Below, piece after piece: positions 10,326 through 18,548 of a stretch of 64,000 nucleotides of DNA; positions within the stretch are counted from its first letter, which is position 1, and each line of letters starts with the position of its first letter. Source of the stretch: an uncultured Litoreibacter sp. (GTDB lineage Bacteria > Pseudomonadota > Alphaproteobacteria > Rhodobacterales > Rhodobacteraceae). Under the pieces are notes generated by a model, which saw only the letters and a list, made by a program, of their open reading frames with translations, had not been told where the DNA came from and made no database searches. Position numbers and translations under genes: made by a program. Location of the stretch: the NCBI RefSeq assembly GCF_947487515.1, contig NZ_CANKWO010000002.1, positions 682,001-746,000 of the forward strand. Reading direction: 5' to 3'.

Positions 10326-10778
10326 TCAAAACGGCCGAACGATAACCATTACAACAATAACTATCATAAACACCGTCGGCACTTCGTTCATAATCCGATA
10401 GGTACGGCCCGCGCGAATGTTTTCACCACGCTCGAATTCTTTCCGGCGATATCCCAGCCAGTGATGAAACCAAGTCATCCCAAGAACAGCCGCAGCTTTC
10501 ACCCAAGGCCATCCCAGTGACCAATCCACGATCCCCGGCGTGAAAACCAAACAAAGCCCGAATACCCACGTGCTTATCATTGCAGGGTTCATGATCACCC
10601 GCAGAAGCTTGTACTCCATCATTTGAAATAGCTGATCGGTATCAGAACCGACTTCAACTTTCTCTGCATGATGCACAAACAAACGGGGAAGATAGAACAA
10701 ACCTGCCATCCACGAGATCACCGAGATTACATGCAGGCTTTTGGTCCAAGGGTAAATCTCTGCAAGAAAGTCGGTCAT
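10326..10778 (-). CDS. hemJ: Protoporphyrinogen IX oxidase HemJ
   Basis: Integral membrane protein of the UPF0093/HemJ family that oxidises protoporphyrinogen IX to protoporphyrin IX, the penultimate step of heme synthesis. The 150-aa product has about four membrane helices. It contains the family signature KSLHVISVISWMAGLFYLPR with the conserved His16, and a later HHWLGYRRKEF segment. hemH, for the last step, is 30 kb away at 40.9 kb. The ATG at 10778 borders the proposed origin, so the gene is transcribed away from it. Confidence 0.93.
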   Translation of the reverse strand: MTDFLAEIYPWTKSLHVISVISWMAGLFYLPRLFVHHAEKVEVGSDTDQLFQMMEYKLLRVIMNPAMISTWVFGLCLVFTPGIVDWSLGWPWVKAAAVLGMTWFHHWLGYRRKEFERGENIRAGRTYRIMNEVPTVFMIVIVVMVIVRPF

Positions 10779-10917
10779 AAGTGCCTCGCGTTCATTTTAC
10801 CTTAATAAATAAATAAAGAAGAAAGAAAAGATGATGTTGTTAGTAGGTACAGTGGATACTGTGGATCAAAGACTTGTCCACGGTTCTGCGGGATACACGA
10901 AAAAGTTCTTCACAGAT

Positions 10918-10968
10918 AATTTCTGAGTAAAATTAAATATATAAATCAATAAGTTAATGATATTTTTC
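10918..10968. other. AT-rich candidate DNA unwinding element in oriC
   Basis: About 50 bases composed almost wholly of A and T, flanked on both sides by DnaA-box clusters. The surrounding DNA is clearly richer in GC. The composition and placement are those of a duplex-unwinding element. This is inferred from sequence only. Confidence 0.6.
10944..10956 (+). promoter_or_regulatory. IHF-type site in oriC
   Basis: AATCAATAAGTTA fits the IHF consensus WATCAANNNNTTR at every defined position. It lies in the AT-rich part of the proposed origin, where DNA bending by IHF assists opening in other bacteria. One short degenerate match in AT-rich DNA can occur by chance. Confidence 0.5.
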
Positions 10969-10980
10969 GATACTCGAATC

Positions 10981-10989
10981 TGTGGATAA
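10981..10989 (-). promoter_or_regulatory. DnaA box (perfect)
   Basis: TGTGGATAA is the reverse complement of the strong DnaA box TTATCCACA. It directly borders the AT-rich stretch. Confidence 0.8.
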
Positions 10990-11162
10990 ACCCTGTATGA
11001 CTTTGCATAAACCGGTTTCGCTCACAGCCATGTTTTGGAGTACTCACAAGGGATAAGCAGCAGGCCATCTATCGAACAGTGTGGGTAAAGCAGCTTGGTT
11101 ATCTGAACGCAGTGGATAAGACAGGCCAAGCGCAATATATATCCCTAAGGTTTCCCTCAGAG

Positions 11163-11171
11163 TTATCCACA
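11163..11171 (+). promoter_or_regulatory. DnaA box (perfect), overlapping the maf start codon
   Basis: TTATCCACA ends on the A of the maf ATG start codon. DnaA bound here could also affect maf transcription or mark the right edge of the origin. Confidence 0.8.
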
Positions 11172-11770
11172 TGACACGCTCCATTATCCTCGCATCCGGT
11201 TCTGAAACACGGAAGGCAATGCTTCAGCAAGCAGGCGTCGAATTCACCTCTATGCTGGCGCGCATAGATGAAGAAAACATTAAAGCCTCTTTGGTTGCAG
11301 AAGAGGCCACTCCAAGAGACATCGCAGACACCTTGGCCGAGTTCAAAGCGCGGCGTGTCGCCAATAAGCACACAGATGCTTTAGTGATTGGCAGCGATCA
11401 GGTTCTGGAATTCGGGCGAGAGATACTTTCCAAGCCTACCTCCCCTGAAGATGCGATAGCACAGCTCACTAAACTTTCCGGTAAATCGCACAAATTATTG
11501 TCGGCCGTTGTGATCTACCAAGAGGCCAAACCAGTTTGGCGCACCGTTGGTCAGGTTCGCTTAACCATGCGTGTGCTAAGTCCTGACTATATCGAGGGCT
11601 ACGTTGCACGAAACTGGGACGATATTCGCCACAGTGTGGGCAGCTACCAGCTTGAAGCAGAAGGCGCGCGGCTTTTTGCTCGGGTTGACGGAGACTATTT
11701 CACCGTTCTCGGTATGCCGCTATTAGATGTATTAGGGTTTTTAACCATGTCAGGAGCAATAGACGGATGA
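11171..11770 (+). CDS. Maf/YceF-family nucleoside triphosphate pyrophosphatase
   Basis: Maf proteins hydrolyse modified or canonical nucleoside triphosphates and are linked to septum inhibition. The 199-aa protein has the family N-terminus ILASGSETRKAMLQQAGV, the VIGSDQVLEF motif carrying the catalytic aspartate, and a GSYQLEAEGARLF segment. The start codon lies at the edge of the origin with a DnaA box over it and no clear Shine-Dalgarno sequence, so the mRNA may have a very short leader. It overlaps aroE by 4 bases (ATGA), heading a maf-aroE-coaE-dnaQ operon. Confidence 0.93.
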   Translation: MTRSIILASGSETRKAMLQQAGVEFTSMLARIDEENIKASLVAEEATPRDIADTLAEFKARRVANKHTDALVIGSDQVLEFGREILSKPTSPEDAIAQLTKLSGKSHKLLSAVVIYQEAKPVWRTVGQVRLTMRVLSPDYIEGYVARNWDDIRHSVGSYQLEAEGARLFARVDGDYFTVLGMPLLDVLGFLTMSGAIDG

Positions 11771-12600
11771 GCAGCGACACTATCCTCTTGGCGGGGGTGA
11801 TTGGGCATCCAATCACGCATAGCAAATCCCCCATTCTTCATGGCCATTGGCTGAAACGATATGGCATCAAGGGACATTACATCCCGATGGATGTCTCTAG
11901 CGTCAACCTGCCCCATGTTTTGAACAATCTGCCGAAAATGGGGTTTCGGGGGGTGAACATCACCATTCCTCACAAGGAAAATGTACTTGATATCGCGGAT
12001 GTGATTTCCGATAGGGCTGCGTTGATCGGGGCCGCAAATACGCTGACGTTTCAAAGCGACGGGAAGCTGCATGCCGACAACACCGACGGGTTCGGTTTTA
12101 TCGCGAACCTGAAGCAAGAAGCACCTGGATGGGACCCGAAAGCTGGGCCTGCGCTAGTTCTTGGGGCTGGCGGGGCATCTCGCGCGATTGTCGCGGCGTT
12201 GCTGCATGAGCAGGTGCCAGAAATCATTCTGACCAACCGCACTCGCGCCCGCGCTGATGCGTTGAAAGCGCATTTTGGCGGGAAGATCAAAGTAGTGGAT
12301 TGGACCCAAGCAGCAAGCCATCTGGACGAGGCAACGACCCTTGTAAACACCACGTCACTCGGCATGACTGGCAAGGAAGACCTTAAGTTCAACTTAGATG
12401 CCCTCACTCCGAAAACTCTGGTGACGGATATTGTCTACAATCCGTTAATCACCCCGCTGTTGGCGCAAGCGCAGGACCGCGGATGCTTCACAGTTGATGG
12501 TTTGGGGATGTTACTTCATCAAGCAGCACCCGGATTTGAGCGGTGGTTTGGTCGCGCGCCTCAGGTTGACGCGGAACTGCGCCGTGCCGTGTTGGAATGA
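11767..12600 (+). CDS. aroE: Shikimate dehydrogenase
   Basis: NADPH-dependent reduction of 3-dehydroshikimate to shikimate in the aromatic amino acid pathway. The substrate-binding segment GHPITHSKSPILH, the catalytic-lysine motif NITIPHKE and the NADP-binding loop LVLGAGGASRAIVAAL are present, as is the C-terminal DGLGMLLHQAAPGFERWFG. The length of 277 aa is usual. It overlaps maf upstream and coaE downstream by 4 bases each, a sign of tight translational coupling. Confidence 0.97.
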   Translation: MSSDTILLAGVIGHPITHSKSPILHGHWLKRYGIKGHYIPMDVSSVNLPHVLNNLPKMGFRGVNITIPHKENVLDIADVISDRAALIGAANTLTFQSDGKLHADNTDGFGFIANLKQEAPGWDPKAGPALVLGAGGASRAIVAALLHEQVPEIILTNRTRARADALKAHFGGKIKVVDWTQAASHLDEATTLVNTTSLGMTGKEDLKFNLDALTPKTLVTDIVYNPLITPLLAQAQDRGCFTVDGLGMLLHQAAPGFERWFGRAPQVDAELRRAVLE

Positions 12601-13187
12601 CCAAGGGCTGCTTTGTTTTGGGGCTTACGGGCTCCATCGGGATGGGGAAATCCACCACCGCACAGATGTTTCGCGATCTTGGCGTTCCCGTTTGGGACGC
12701 CGATAAAACCGTTGCAGACCTCTATGCAGAAGGTGGCGCTGCGATCCCTGCATTGAAGATGTTGAACGAAGACTATGTGTCCGGTGGCGCGGCAGATCGC
12801 GACAGGATGAAACGCATTATTTCGGCCAACCCAGAGGCGTTAAAGGAAATCGAGGCCGTCGTGCATCCATTGGTTCGCGATAGTCGTCAGGCTTTTTTGA
12901 TAGACCACGCTGACAGCCCCTTAGTGGTGCTGGATATTCCGCTTTTGTTTGAAACATCTGGGCAGGATCACGTCGACGCTGTTTTGGTTGTCTCTGCCCC
13001 AAGTGACGTGCAGCGTGAACGTGTGCTGGGACGGGGGACAATGTCACCGGAAGTCTTTGAGGCCATCTTGGCCAAACAACTACCAGATGATCAAAAGCGC
13101 GCTCGCGCTGACTACATTATCGAGACGCGCACCCTTGAAGCCACCAAGGCGGACGTGACATCTTTGGTCGAAGAATTAGGGGCCTAA
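12597..13187 (+). CDS. coaE: Dephospho-CoA kinase
   Basis: Last step of coenzyme A synthesis: phosphorylation of dephospho-CoA at the 3'-ribose hydroxyl. The P-loop [12 protein letters not shown] spans residues 9-20, followed by the conserved VPVWDAD substrate motif and a lid region with the RVLGRG-type arginines. The 196-aa length is standard. It starts within the aroE stop (ATGA) and ends 1 base before dnaQ. Confidence 0.97.
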   Translation: MTKGCFVLGLTGSIGMGKSTTAQMFRDLGVPVWDADKTVADLYAEGGAAIPALKMLNEDYVSGGAADRDRMKRIISANPEALKEIEAVVHPLVRDSRQAFLIDHADSPLVVLDIPLLFETSGQDHVDAVLVVSAPSDVQRERVLGRGTMSPEVFEAILAKQLPDDQKRARADYIIETRTLEATKADVTSLVEELGA

Positions 13188-13188
13188 G

Positions 13189-13881
13189 ATGCGCGAAATC
13201 GTACTAGACACAGAAACCACCGGCTTTGAGCCAGGTGAAGGCGACCGCATCGTCGAAATCGGCGCGGTAGAGCTGCTCAACCATATGCCAACCGGCAAAG
13301 TTTATCATCAGTACATCAACCCTGAACGTTCAATGCCGGCGGGCGCATTTGAAGTTCATGGGCTTGGTGACGAATTTCTGCGCGATAAGCCGGTTTTCAA
13401 GAACATTGCTCAGGCGTTTCTGGATTTCGTCGGAGATTCCACGATGGTCATCCACAACGCAGCCTTCGATATGAAATTCCTGAACGCGGAGTTGGGCTGG
13501 GCTAAATTCAAACTGCTTCCGAATGAGCAGGCATTGGACACGTTGGCCATTGCTCGAAAGCGCTTTCCAGGGTCACCCGCGACGTTGGACGCACTTTGCA
13601 GACGGTTTGGTATCGACAACTCTGCGCGCGAAAAGCACGGAGCCCTCCTCGATAGTGAAATTCTAGCAGAAGTGTATCTGGAGCTGATCGGCGGGCGGCA
13701 ACCGGATTTGGTCCTGTCCTCTACGGATGGCGGTGCGGGTCAGGACCGGTCTGCGCCGACTTGGCGTGCCGCGCCTCGGCCAACGCCACTTGCCTCGCGG
13801 ATCACCGAAGAGGAACGCGCCGCCCATCAAACCTTCGTAGACAAGTTGGGCGACGCCGCTTTGTGGAAATCGACGACTTAA
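13189..13881 (+). CDS. dnaQ: DNA polymerase III epsilon subunit (proofreading exonuclease)
   Basis: 3'-5' proofreading exonuclease of the replicative polymerase. The DEDDh residues are visible: Exo I in LDTETTGF (Asp7, Glu9), Exo II in [11 protein letters not shown] and Exo III in [12 protein letters not shown] linker rich in Gly, Pro and Ala follows, and then a C-terminal segment that would contact the alpha subunit. The 230-aa length matches alphaproteobacterial DnaQ. It is last in the maf-aroE-coaE-dnaQ operon; its stop codon overlaps that of secB on the other strand by 4 bases. Confidence 0.97.
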   Translation: MREIVLDTETTGFEPGEGDRIVEIGAVELLNHMPTGKVYHQYINPERSMPAGAFEVHGLGDEFLRDKPVFKNIAQAFLDFVGDSTMVIHNAAFDMKFLNAELGWAKFKLLPNEQALDTLAIARKRFPGSPATLDALCRRFGIDNSAREKHGALLDSEILAEVYLELIGGRQPDLVLSSTDGGAGQDRSAPTWRAAPRPTPLASRITEEERAAHQTFVDKLGDAALWKSTT

Positions 13882-14378
13882 GCGTCGGCAGTTTTTGCCG
13901 CAGCTTCGGCCTGCGCGCGGCGCGCGAGTTCGTTGCGGTAAAGCGCTAGGAAGTCGATTGTTTCCAAGTTCAACGGCGGGAAGCCACCATCACGGGTCAC
14001 ATCCGATACGATGCGGCGCATGAACGGGAACAACATGCGCGGGCATTCGATCATCAAGTAGGGGTGCAATTGCTCTTCTGGGACGTTCTCGACTTGGAAA
14101 ATGCCAGTGTACTCCAGTTCCAGCAGGAAGATCGGCTTACCTTCTCCGGTGGTTTTGGCGTTCACTTCCAGTTTGGTTGTAACCTCAAACTGGTTTTCTT
14201 CGCCGCGCTTTTTCGCGTCGAGGTTCACCTGAACCTGAATGTCCGGTGTTTGGTCACCTTCGCCAAGGCCCTTTTGGGCTGCGATGTTTTCAAAGGACAT
14301 GTCTTTGATGAACTGAGCCAGAACTTGCATGCGGGGTGGTGTTGGGGCGGCGGGTGCCGCGCCGTTTTCTTCGGCCAT
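13878..14378 (-). CDS. secB: Protein-export chaperone SecB
   Basis: Tetrameric cytoplasmic chaperone that keeps preproteins unfolded and delivers them to SecA, which is encoded at 44.8 kb. The 166-aa sequence has the alphaproteobacterial Ala/Pro-rich start, [15 protein letters not shown], the [21 protein letters not shown] strand region and [16 protein letters not shown]. The gene is convergent with dnaQ and follows fxsA at a distance of 69 bp in the divergent arrangement typical of this neighbourhood. Confidence 0.97.
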   Translation of the reverse strand: MAEENGAAPAAPTPPRMQVLAQFIKDMSFENIAAQKGLGEGDQTPDIQVQVNLDAKKRGEENQFEVTTKLEVNAKTTGEGKPIFLLELEYTGIFQVENVPEEQLHPYLMIECPRMLFPFMRRIVSDVTRDGGFPPLNLETIDFLALYRNELARRAQAEAAAKTADA

Positions 14379-14447
14379 CTTGGGCGTCTCCTTAAAGCGG
14401 TAAACTAACTTGGAATGTGCTTAACAGGTCGTCACAGTCGCCTCAAC

Positions 14448-14936
14448 TCAATGCCGTGTCCAGCCTGAAGGTGGCCGATGTGTAGGTTGCGGCGTATCGT
14501 CATCCAATTCCGAGAACTCAGCGTCGATAACACCATCGTCCGCCTTTGGGCGCTCTTCACGATGATAGGACGTCTGAACAAAGCTTTGAACTTTCACCTT
14601 GCTGCGAAGCCAACGGAATAAAGCCAAGCGAACAGGCGGGATCAGCAAGGCGAACCCTACGGCATCCGTAAAGAAACCCGGCGTGAGCAACAGCAGGCCC
14701 GAGGCAAGTATCATCGCGCCATGAGCCAGTGATTCCGTGGGATCTTGGAACTCTTGTAGGTTGGATCGTATCTGAGACATCGCCAAAAGGCCTTGCGCAC
14801 GGACAAGAAATGTCCCCAAAATTGCTGTTAAAACCACTATGCCGAGAGTTGACCACAGGCCCAGCCACCCGCCTACCTGAATGAATAGAGCGATCTCAAC
14901 GATGGGAATCGTCACGAAAAGTAGAAATAGCCACAT
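14448..14936 (-). CDS. fxsA: FxsA family membrane protein
   Basis: Small inner-membrane protein of the FxsA family, which in E. coli relieves F-plasmid exclusion of phage T7; its normal role is unknown. The 162-aa protein opens MWLFLLFVTIPIVEIALFIQVG, the conserved first helix with a buried Glu, followed by further hydrophobic segments and LLLTPGFFTDAVGFALLIPPVR, the family signature. The tail is hydrophilic and acidic. Its promoter region is shared with the divergent Tim44-like gene. Confidence 0.9.
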   Translation of the reverse strand: MWLFLLFVTIPIVEIALFIQVGGWLGLWSTLGIVVLTAILGTFLVRAQGLLAMSQIRSNLQEFQDPTESLAHGAMILASGLLLLTPGFFTDAVGFALLIPPVRLALFRWLRSKVKVQSFVQTSYHREERPKADDGVIDAEFSELDDDTPQPTHRPPSGWTRH

Positions 14937-15053
14937 GGTAAAGCCTGTTCTTGAAAGAGCGTCTGGTGGACTTGTGTCCCCCTAGCACCTACATAAGAGG
15001 CTGAGTTCCAATTTGCCAACTTTACGGCACACAGAGGCGTTGAAGAGCACACT

Positions 15054-15710
15054 ATGACTGAACTTCTAGTATTGGCGGGTATAGCCGTCTTTCTTATCCT
15101 GAAGCTGAAATCTGTGCTGGGCACACGTGAGGGTTTTGAGAAACCTCCGTTACCCATGCCAACGTCGAACGACCCAGCCCAAAAGGCGCGCCAAAAGTTT
15201 GAAGTGATTGATGGCGGTGTTGACCGCGATATCACCGATCATGTCGATGAAGACAGCAATGCCGCCAAAGCCTTGGCAGAGATGAAGCGCACCGACCCCA
15301 GCTTCGGGGTGAGCGACTTCCTTGGCGGCGCGCGCGGCGCCTATGAGATGATCCTAATGGCGTTTGAGTTGGGGGAAATCGACGACATTGCACCGTTTTT
15401 GTCCGGCGATGTTCTTGAAGCCTTTGAAGGGGTGATTGAACAACGCGAAAAAGAGGGCCTGTTGGTACAGGCAAACTTTGTTGGCGTTCGCGAAATGACG
15501 TTACTTGACGCTGAATTCGACAAAGACACCCGAGAAGGTGAACTGAAGGTCAAATTTGTAGGCGAATTGACCTCTGTGGTACGCGACGCGGCCGGCGACA
15601 TTGTTGAGGGCGACCCAAATGAGATCAAACGCGTGAAGGACATCTGGACCTTCGCTCGTATCATGGGCAGCGATGATCCGAACTGGCAACTGGTCGCCAC
15701 TGGAGAATGA
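15054..15710 (+). CDS. Tim44-like domain protein
   Basis: A 218-aa protein with one N-terminal membrane helix (about residues 3-20) and a C-terminal Tim44-like domain (about 75-218), related to the matrix-facing part of mitochondrial Tim44. Such proteins (TimA in Caulobacter) are bound to the inner membrane; their role in bacteria is not settled. The domain features FLGGARGAYEMILMAFELGEID and IWTFARIMGSDDPNWQLVAT are clear. It overlaps mltA by 4 bases and lies in the conserved secB-fxsA-tim44-mltA-smr cluster, suggesting a link to the cell envelope or protein export. Confidence 0.9.
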   Translation: MTELLVLAGIAVFLILKLKSVLGTREGFEKPPLPMPTSNDPAQKARQKFEVIDGGVDRDITDHVDEDSNAAKALAEMKRTDPSFGVSDFLGGARGAYEMILMAFELGEIDDIAPFLSGDVLEAFEGVIEQREKEGLLVQANFVGVREMTLLDAEFDKDTREGELKVKFVGELTSVVRDAAGDIVEGDPNEIKRVKDIWTFARIMGSDDPNWQLVATGE

Positions 15711-16744
15711 GGCATGTCCGGCGGGCAGCAGCGATACTGGCGTTGGGGGCAACGATGACCCTCAACCCAGCGAATGCCGCGCCGACATATGAAATCCTCA
15801 AATTCGAAGACTTGGACGGCTGGGCAGATGATGATCACGCCGCCGCCCTTGCGGTGTTTCAGGAAACCTGTGCCGACATTAAGGACCCAGAATGGGCAAC
15901 GCTTTGCGCTTTGGCCACAAGTCAGCCCTCTGCGCGCACATTCTTTGAATTGTTCTTTCGCCCCGTCTTGATCAATGGCGACGAAGACGCGCTATTCACC
16001 GGCTACTTTGAGCCCGAACTGCGCGGCTCTCGGACCCGCGGCGGCCCCTATCAATACCCGCTTCACCGGAAACCCCCAGAGGTCAGAAACGGAAGCACCT
16101 GGAGTTCCCGCCGCGCGATTGAAGAACAAGGTTTGCTGGAAGGCCGCGGTCTTGAACTTGTTTGGATCGATGACCCTGTAGAAAAGTTTTTCTTACAGGT
16201 TCAAGGATCTGGCAGGGTTAAACTTGCCGAAGGTGGCGCAATGCGCGTGGGCTACGGCGGTAAAAACGGCCATGAATATAAATCCATCGGCAAAGAGCTG
16301 ATCCGCCGTGGCATCTACGAGCCACATCAAGTGTCAGCCCAAGTGATCCGAAACTGGGTAAAGCGAAACCCGATCGATGGCGCTGAATTACTGCGCCACA
16401 ACCCGTCCTATGTGTTTTTTCGCGAGGTGTCCGAGGTGCCGTCCCACAAGGGGCCGCTTGGAGCGATGAACCGATCCATCACACCGATGCGTTCTATTGC
16501 GGTTGATCCCAAATATAACCTGCTGGGCGGGCCAATATGGATTGAAAAGGCCGGCGCTGATCCCCTGAACCGGCTGATGATTGCGCAGGACACCGGCTCC
16601 GCGATTAAGGGCGCGCAGCGAGCAGATATTTACTATGGCACCGGCGATCAGGCAGGTCGTGATGCGGGGCGAATTCGCGACAAGGGCCGCTTGGTTGCAT
16701 TGATGCCTATCCAGACGGCTTATACTTTGGCGCCGGGCGGGTAG
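15707..16744 (+). CDS. mltA: Membrane-bound lytic murein transglycosylase A (MltA)
   Basis: Cleaves peptidoglycan between MurNAc and GlcNAc to form anhydro-muropeptides. The 345-aa product has an N-terminal signal sequence ending near NANAAP, without a lipobox cysteine, so it may be periplasmic rather than a lipoprotein. It has the MltA domain (YFEPELRGSRT...) and a C-terminal 3D domain with the conserved aspartates in QDTGSAIKG, RADIYYGTGDQAG. The start overlaps the Tim44-like gene by 4 bases; smr follows after 4 bases. Confidence 0.95.
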   Translation: MRHVRRAAAILALGATMTLNPANAAPTYEILKFEDLDGWADDDHAAALAVFQETCADIKDPEWATLCALATSQPSARTFFELFFRPVLINGDEDALFTGYFEPELRGSRTRGGPYQYPLHRKPPEVRNGSTWSSRRAIEEQGLLEGRGLELVWIDDPVEKFFLQVQGSGRVKLAEGGAMRVGYGGKNGHEYKSIGKELIRRGIYEPHQVSAQVIRNWVKRNPIDGAELLRHNPSYVFFREVSEVPSHKGPLGAMNRSITPMRSIAVDPKYNLLGGPIWIEKAGADPLNRLMIAQDTGSAIKGAQRADIYYGTGDQAGRDAGRIRDKGRLVALMPIQTAYTLAPGG

Positions 16745-16748
16745 TGAC

Positions 16749-17342
16749 ATGAAACGCGGAAAAAGGCAGCTGAACCCCGAAGAGCAAGAGCTTTGGGCGC
16801 GCGTCACCGAGACGGCAATTCCGATGAAGCTGCATAAGAAGGTAAAATTTGCAGAAGAACCGGTGAAGGCCCGTGTGCCGGATCCTGTATCCCCGCGATC
16901 CATCAAGTCGTTCAAAATGGGTGAGCGCGCAGCGTCAAAAACAGCAAAACATAACCTGTCCCCCAGCTTGGAACAGCAGTTTGCCAAGTCTCATGTTGCG
17001 ATGGATAAGAAAGCCTTCACGCGACTGAAGCAGGGCAAGCTTAGCCCTGAAGGGCGCCTAGATTTACACGGAATGACGCTGGATCAGGCGCACCCGCGGC
17101 TAAACCGCTTTATTTTGGATGCGCATGCTCAAGGTAAGCGGCTGGTTTTGGTGATTACCGGAAAAGGAAAAAGCCGCGATGACGGTGGCCCGATCCCTAC
17201 CCGTTTGGGTGTGTTGCGCCATCAGGTTCCGCAGTGGTTTCAACAACACCCCTTGAAGCCACTTATCCTTCAGGTCTCGCAAGCCAGTTTGAAGCATGGC
17301 GGGTCAGGGGCGTATTATGTCTATCTGCGCCGGATCAGATAG
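16749..17342 (+). CDS. Smr/MutS2-type endonuclease domain protein
   Basis: A 197-aa protein with a basic N-terminal region and a C-terminal Smr domain (about residues 95-197), a fold with nicking nuclease activity in several homologues. The motif LDLHGMTLDQAHPRL, the VITGKGKSRDDGGPIPTRLGVLRHQVPQWF stretch with its GKG loop, and the final HGGSGAYYVYLRR are typical of the COG2840 group. It is the last gene of the tim44-mltA-smr run. Its 3' end overlaps the 3' end of the opposite MFS gene by 39 bp. Confidence 0.92.
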   Translation: MKRGKRQLNPEEQELWARVTETAIPMKLHKKVKFAEEPVKARVPDPVSPRSIKSFKMGERAASKTAKHNLSPSLEQQFAKSHVAMDKKAFTRLKQGKLSPEGRLDLHGMTLDQAHPRLNRFILDAHAQGKRLVLVITGKGKSRDDGGPIPTRLGVLRHQVPQWFQQHPLKPLILQVSQASLKHGGSGAYYVYLRRIR

Positions 17343-18548
17343 CCGCATTCGCGCGGCCCGCAGCCCGACGAAGGCCAAGGCGGTGGCGATCACCATATAG
17401 ATGGCGACGCCACTCATTTGTCTGCTGTAGTCGACGCCGTAATCAATGATTACCCCCGTCAACCCGGGCCCTACCGCAGAGCCAAAAACCATGATTGCAG
17501 TTGCCATGGCTTTGATGCTGCCCAGATGCCGCGTGCCGAAAAACTCGGCCCAGAAAGCAGACGGAAGGGTGGATTGCATACCAGAAGTCATCGCAAAGAG
17601 GGCAATCCCGATTGCTGCAACCAGCAGCGAATTGCTTTGTGAGAATATCAAAAAACCAAGTGCCAGAGGCAAGGTGTAGACGGCCATCATCCGGCCCGTT
17701 CCAAAGCGGTCAATTGCAAATCCGGAAGCAATCATCGAGCAAACCGCAACACCTGTATAAACAGGGAAAAGCTGAACCAGATCAAAGTGGCTCCACCCTT
17801 TCACCTCGGCCAAATGAACCTGCAAAAAGAAGAACGCCGTGCCAAATGCGGGCGGGCCTAACAAAACGGGCACGATCATCCAGAACGTCGGAGACCTGAA
17901 CACCTGCATGCGGGTCCAGTGCATATTGTCCATTCCGGCTACTTGATTGTCAGCCGCGGAAGATTGCGGTGTGCGTTCCTGTTTTAACAGTCGAAAGATC
18001 ACTGGCGACAGGACGATCAGCACCCCCGCAGCCACCAGCCAAGAGCTGCGCCAACCGATTAAACCCATCAAGGCCACAAACAAGATTGGCAGCGTTGCCT
18101 CTGCAATCGAAAAGCCAAAACTCGCCACCGCCAAAGCCCGCCCGCGCGCCGCCACGAACCAACGCGCCATCGCGGTGCTGGCGACATGGGTCGACATCCC
18201 CTGCCCCATCAAGCGTAAGACAAATATCAACGCCACAAGCATCGGCACCGACGACACCAACGCCATCGAGACACAGGCAAACGCGAGGATAAGTAGCACA
18301 AAAGGCCCCAACACGCGGACCCGAAACCTGTCGGTCAATGCGCCCGCCCAAATCATCGTCGCCGCTGATCCAAGCGTCCCTAGCATGTAGATCCCGCCCC
18401 AAGTGGCATGGGTCAGGTCAAACTCTGCTCGGATTTCGCCGGCAAATATCGATAAGAAGAAGGTCTGCCCAAATGAAGAAGCGAATGTCAAAACCAGACC
18501 GGCGCTTAGCCAGTTCAGGTTGCTGCGGATAAACCGGATTGTGTCCAC
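17304..18548 (-). CDS. MFS transporter
   Basis: A 414-aa major facilitator superfamily protein with about 12 predicted membrane helices in two halves joined by a charged loop near residue 200 (LLKQERTPQSSAADNQ). The substrate cannot be read from the sequence; the layout resembles the MFS groups of oxalate/monocarboxylate or drug transporters. The start is GTG at 18548, sharing a base with the upstream TAG (TAGTG), so it is coupled to the lipoprotein hydrolase gene. The end overlaps the convergent smr gene by 39 bp. Confidence 0.85.
   Translation of the reverse strand: MDTIRFIRSNLNWLSAGLVLTFASSFGQTFFLSIFAGEIRAEFDLTHATWGGIYMLGTLGSAATMIWAGALTDRFRVRVLGPFVLLILAFACVSMALVSSVPMLVALIFVLRLMGQGMSTHVASTAMARWFVAARGRALAVASFGFSIAEATLPILFVALMGLIGWRSSWLVAAGVLIVLSPVIFRLLKQERTPQSSAADNQVAGMDNMHWTRMQVFRSPTFWMIVPVLLGPPAFGTAFFFLQVHLAEVKGWSHFDLVQLFPVYTGVAVCSMIASGFAIDRFGTGRMMAVYTLPLALGFLIFSQSNSLLVAAIGIALFAMTSGMQSTLPSAFWAEFFGTRHLGSIKAMATAIMVFGSAVGPGLTGVIIDYGVDYSRQMSGVAIYMVIATALAFVGLRAARMRLSDPAQIDIIRP

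Larger units (their letters stand above)
10779..11171. other. Putative chromosomal replication origin (oriC)
   Basis: This is the only gap above 300 bases in the window. It contains perfect DnaA boxes at 10981-10989 (minus) and 11163-11171 (plus). One-mismatch boxes lie at 10860-10868 and 11080-11088, and TTATCCACT at 11111-11119 on the minus strand. Weaker matches are at 10851-10859 and 10874-10882. An AT-rich stretch (about 10918-10968), suited to duplex opening, includes a perfect IHF consensus. A second AT-rich tract is at 10795-10830. parS, parAB and genes pointing away on both sides fit an origin. I see no open reading frame or RNA gene in it. Confidence 0.88.
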
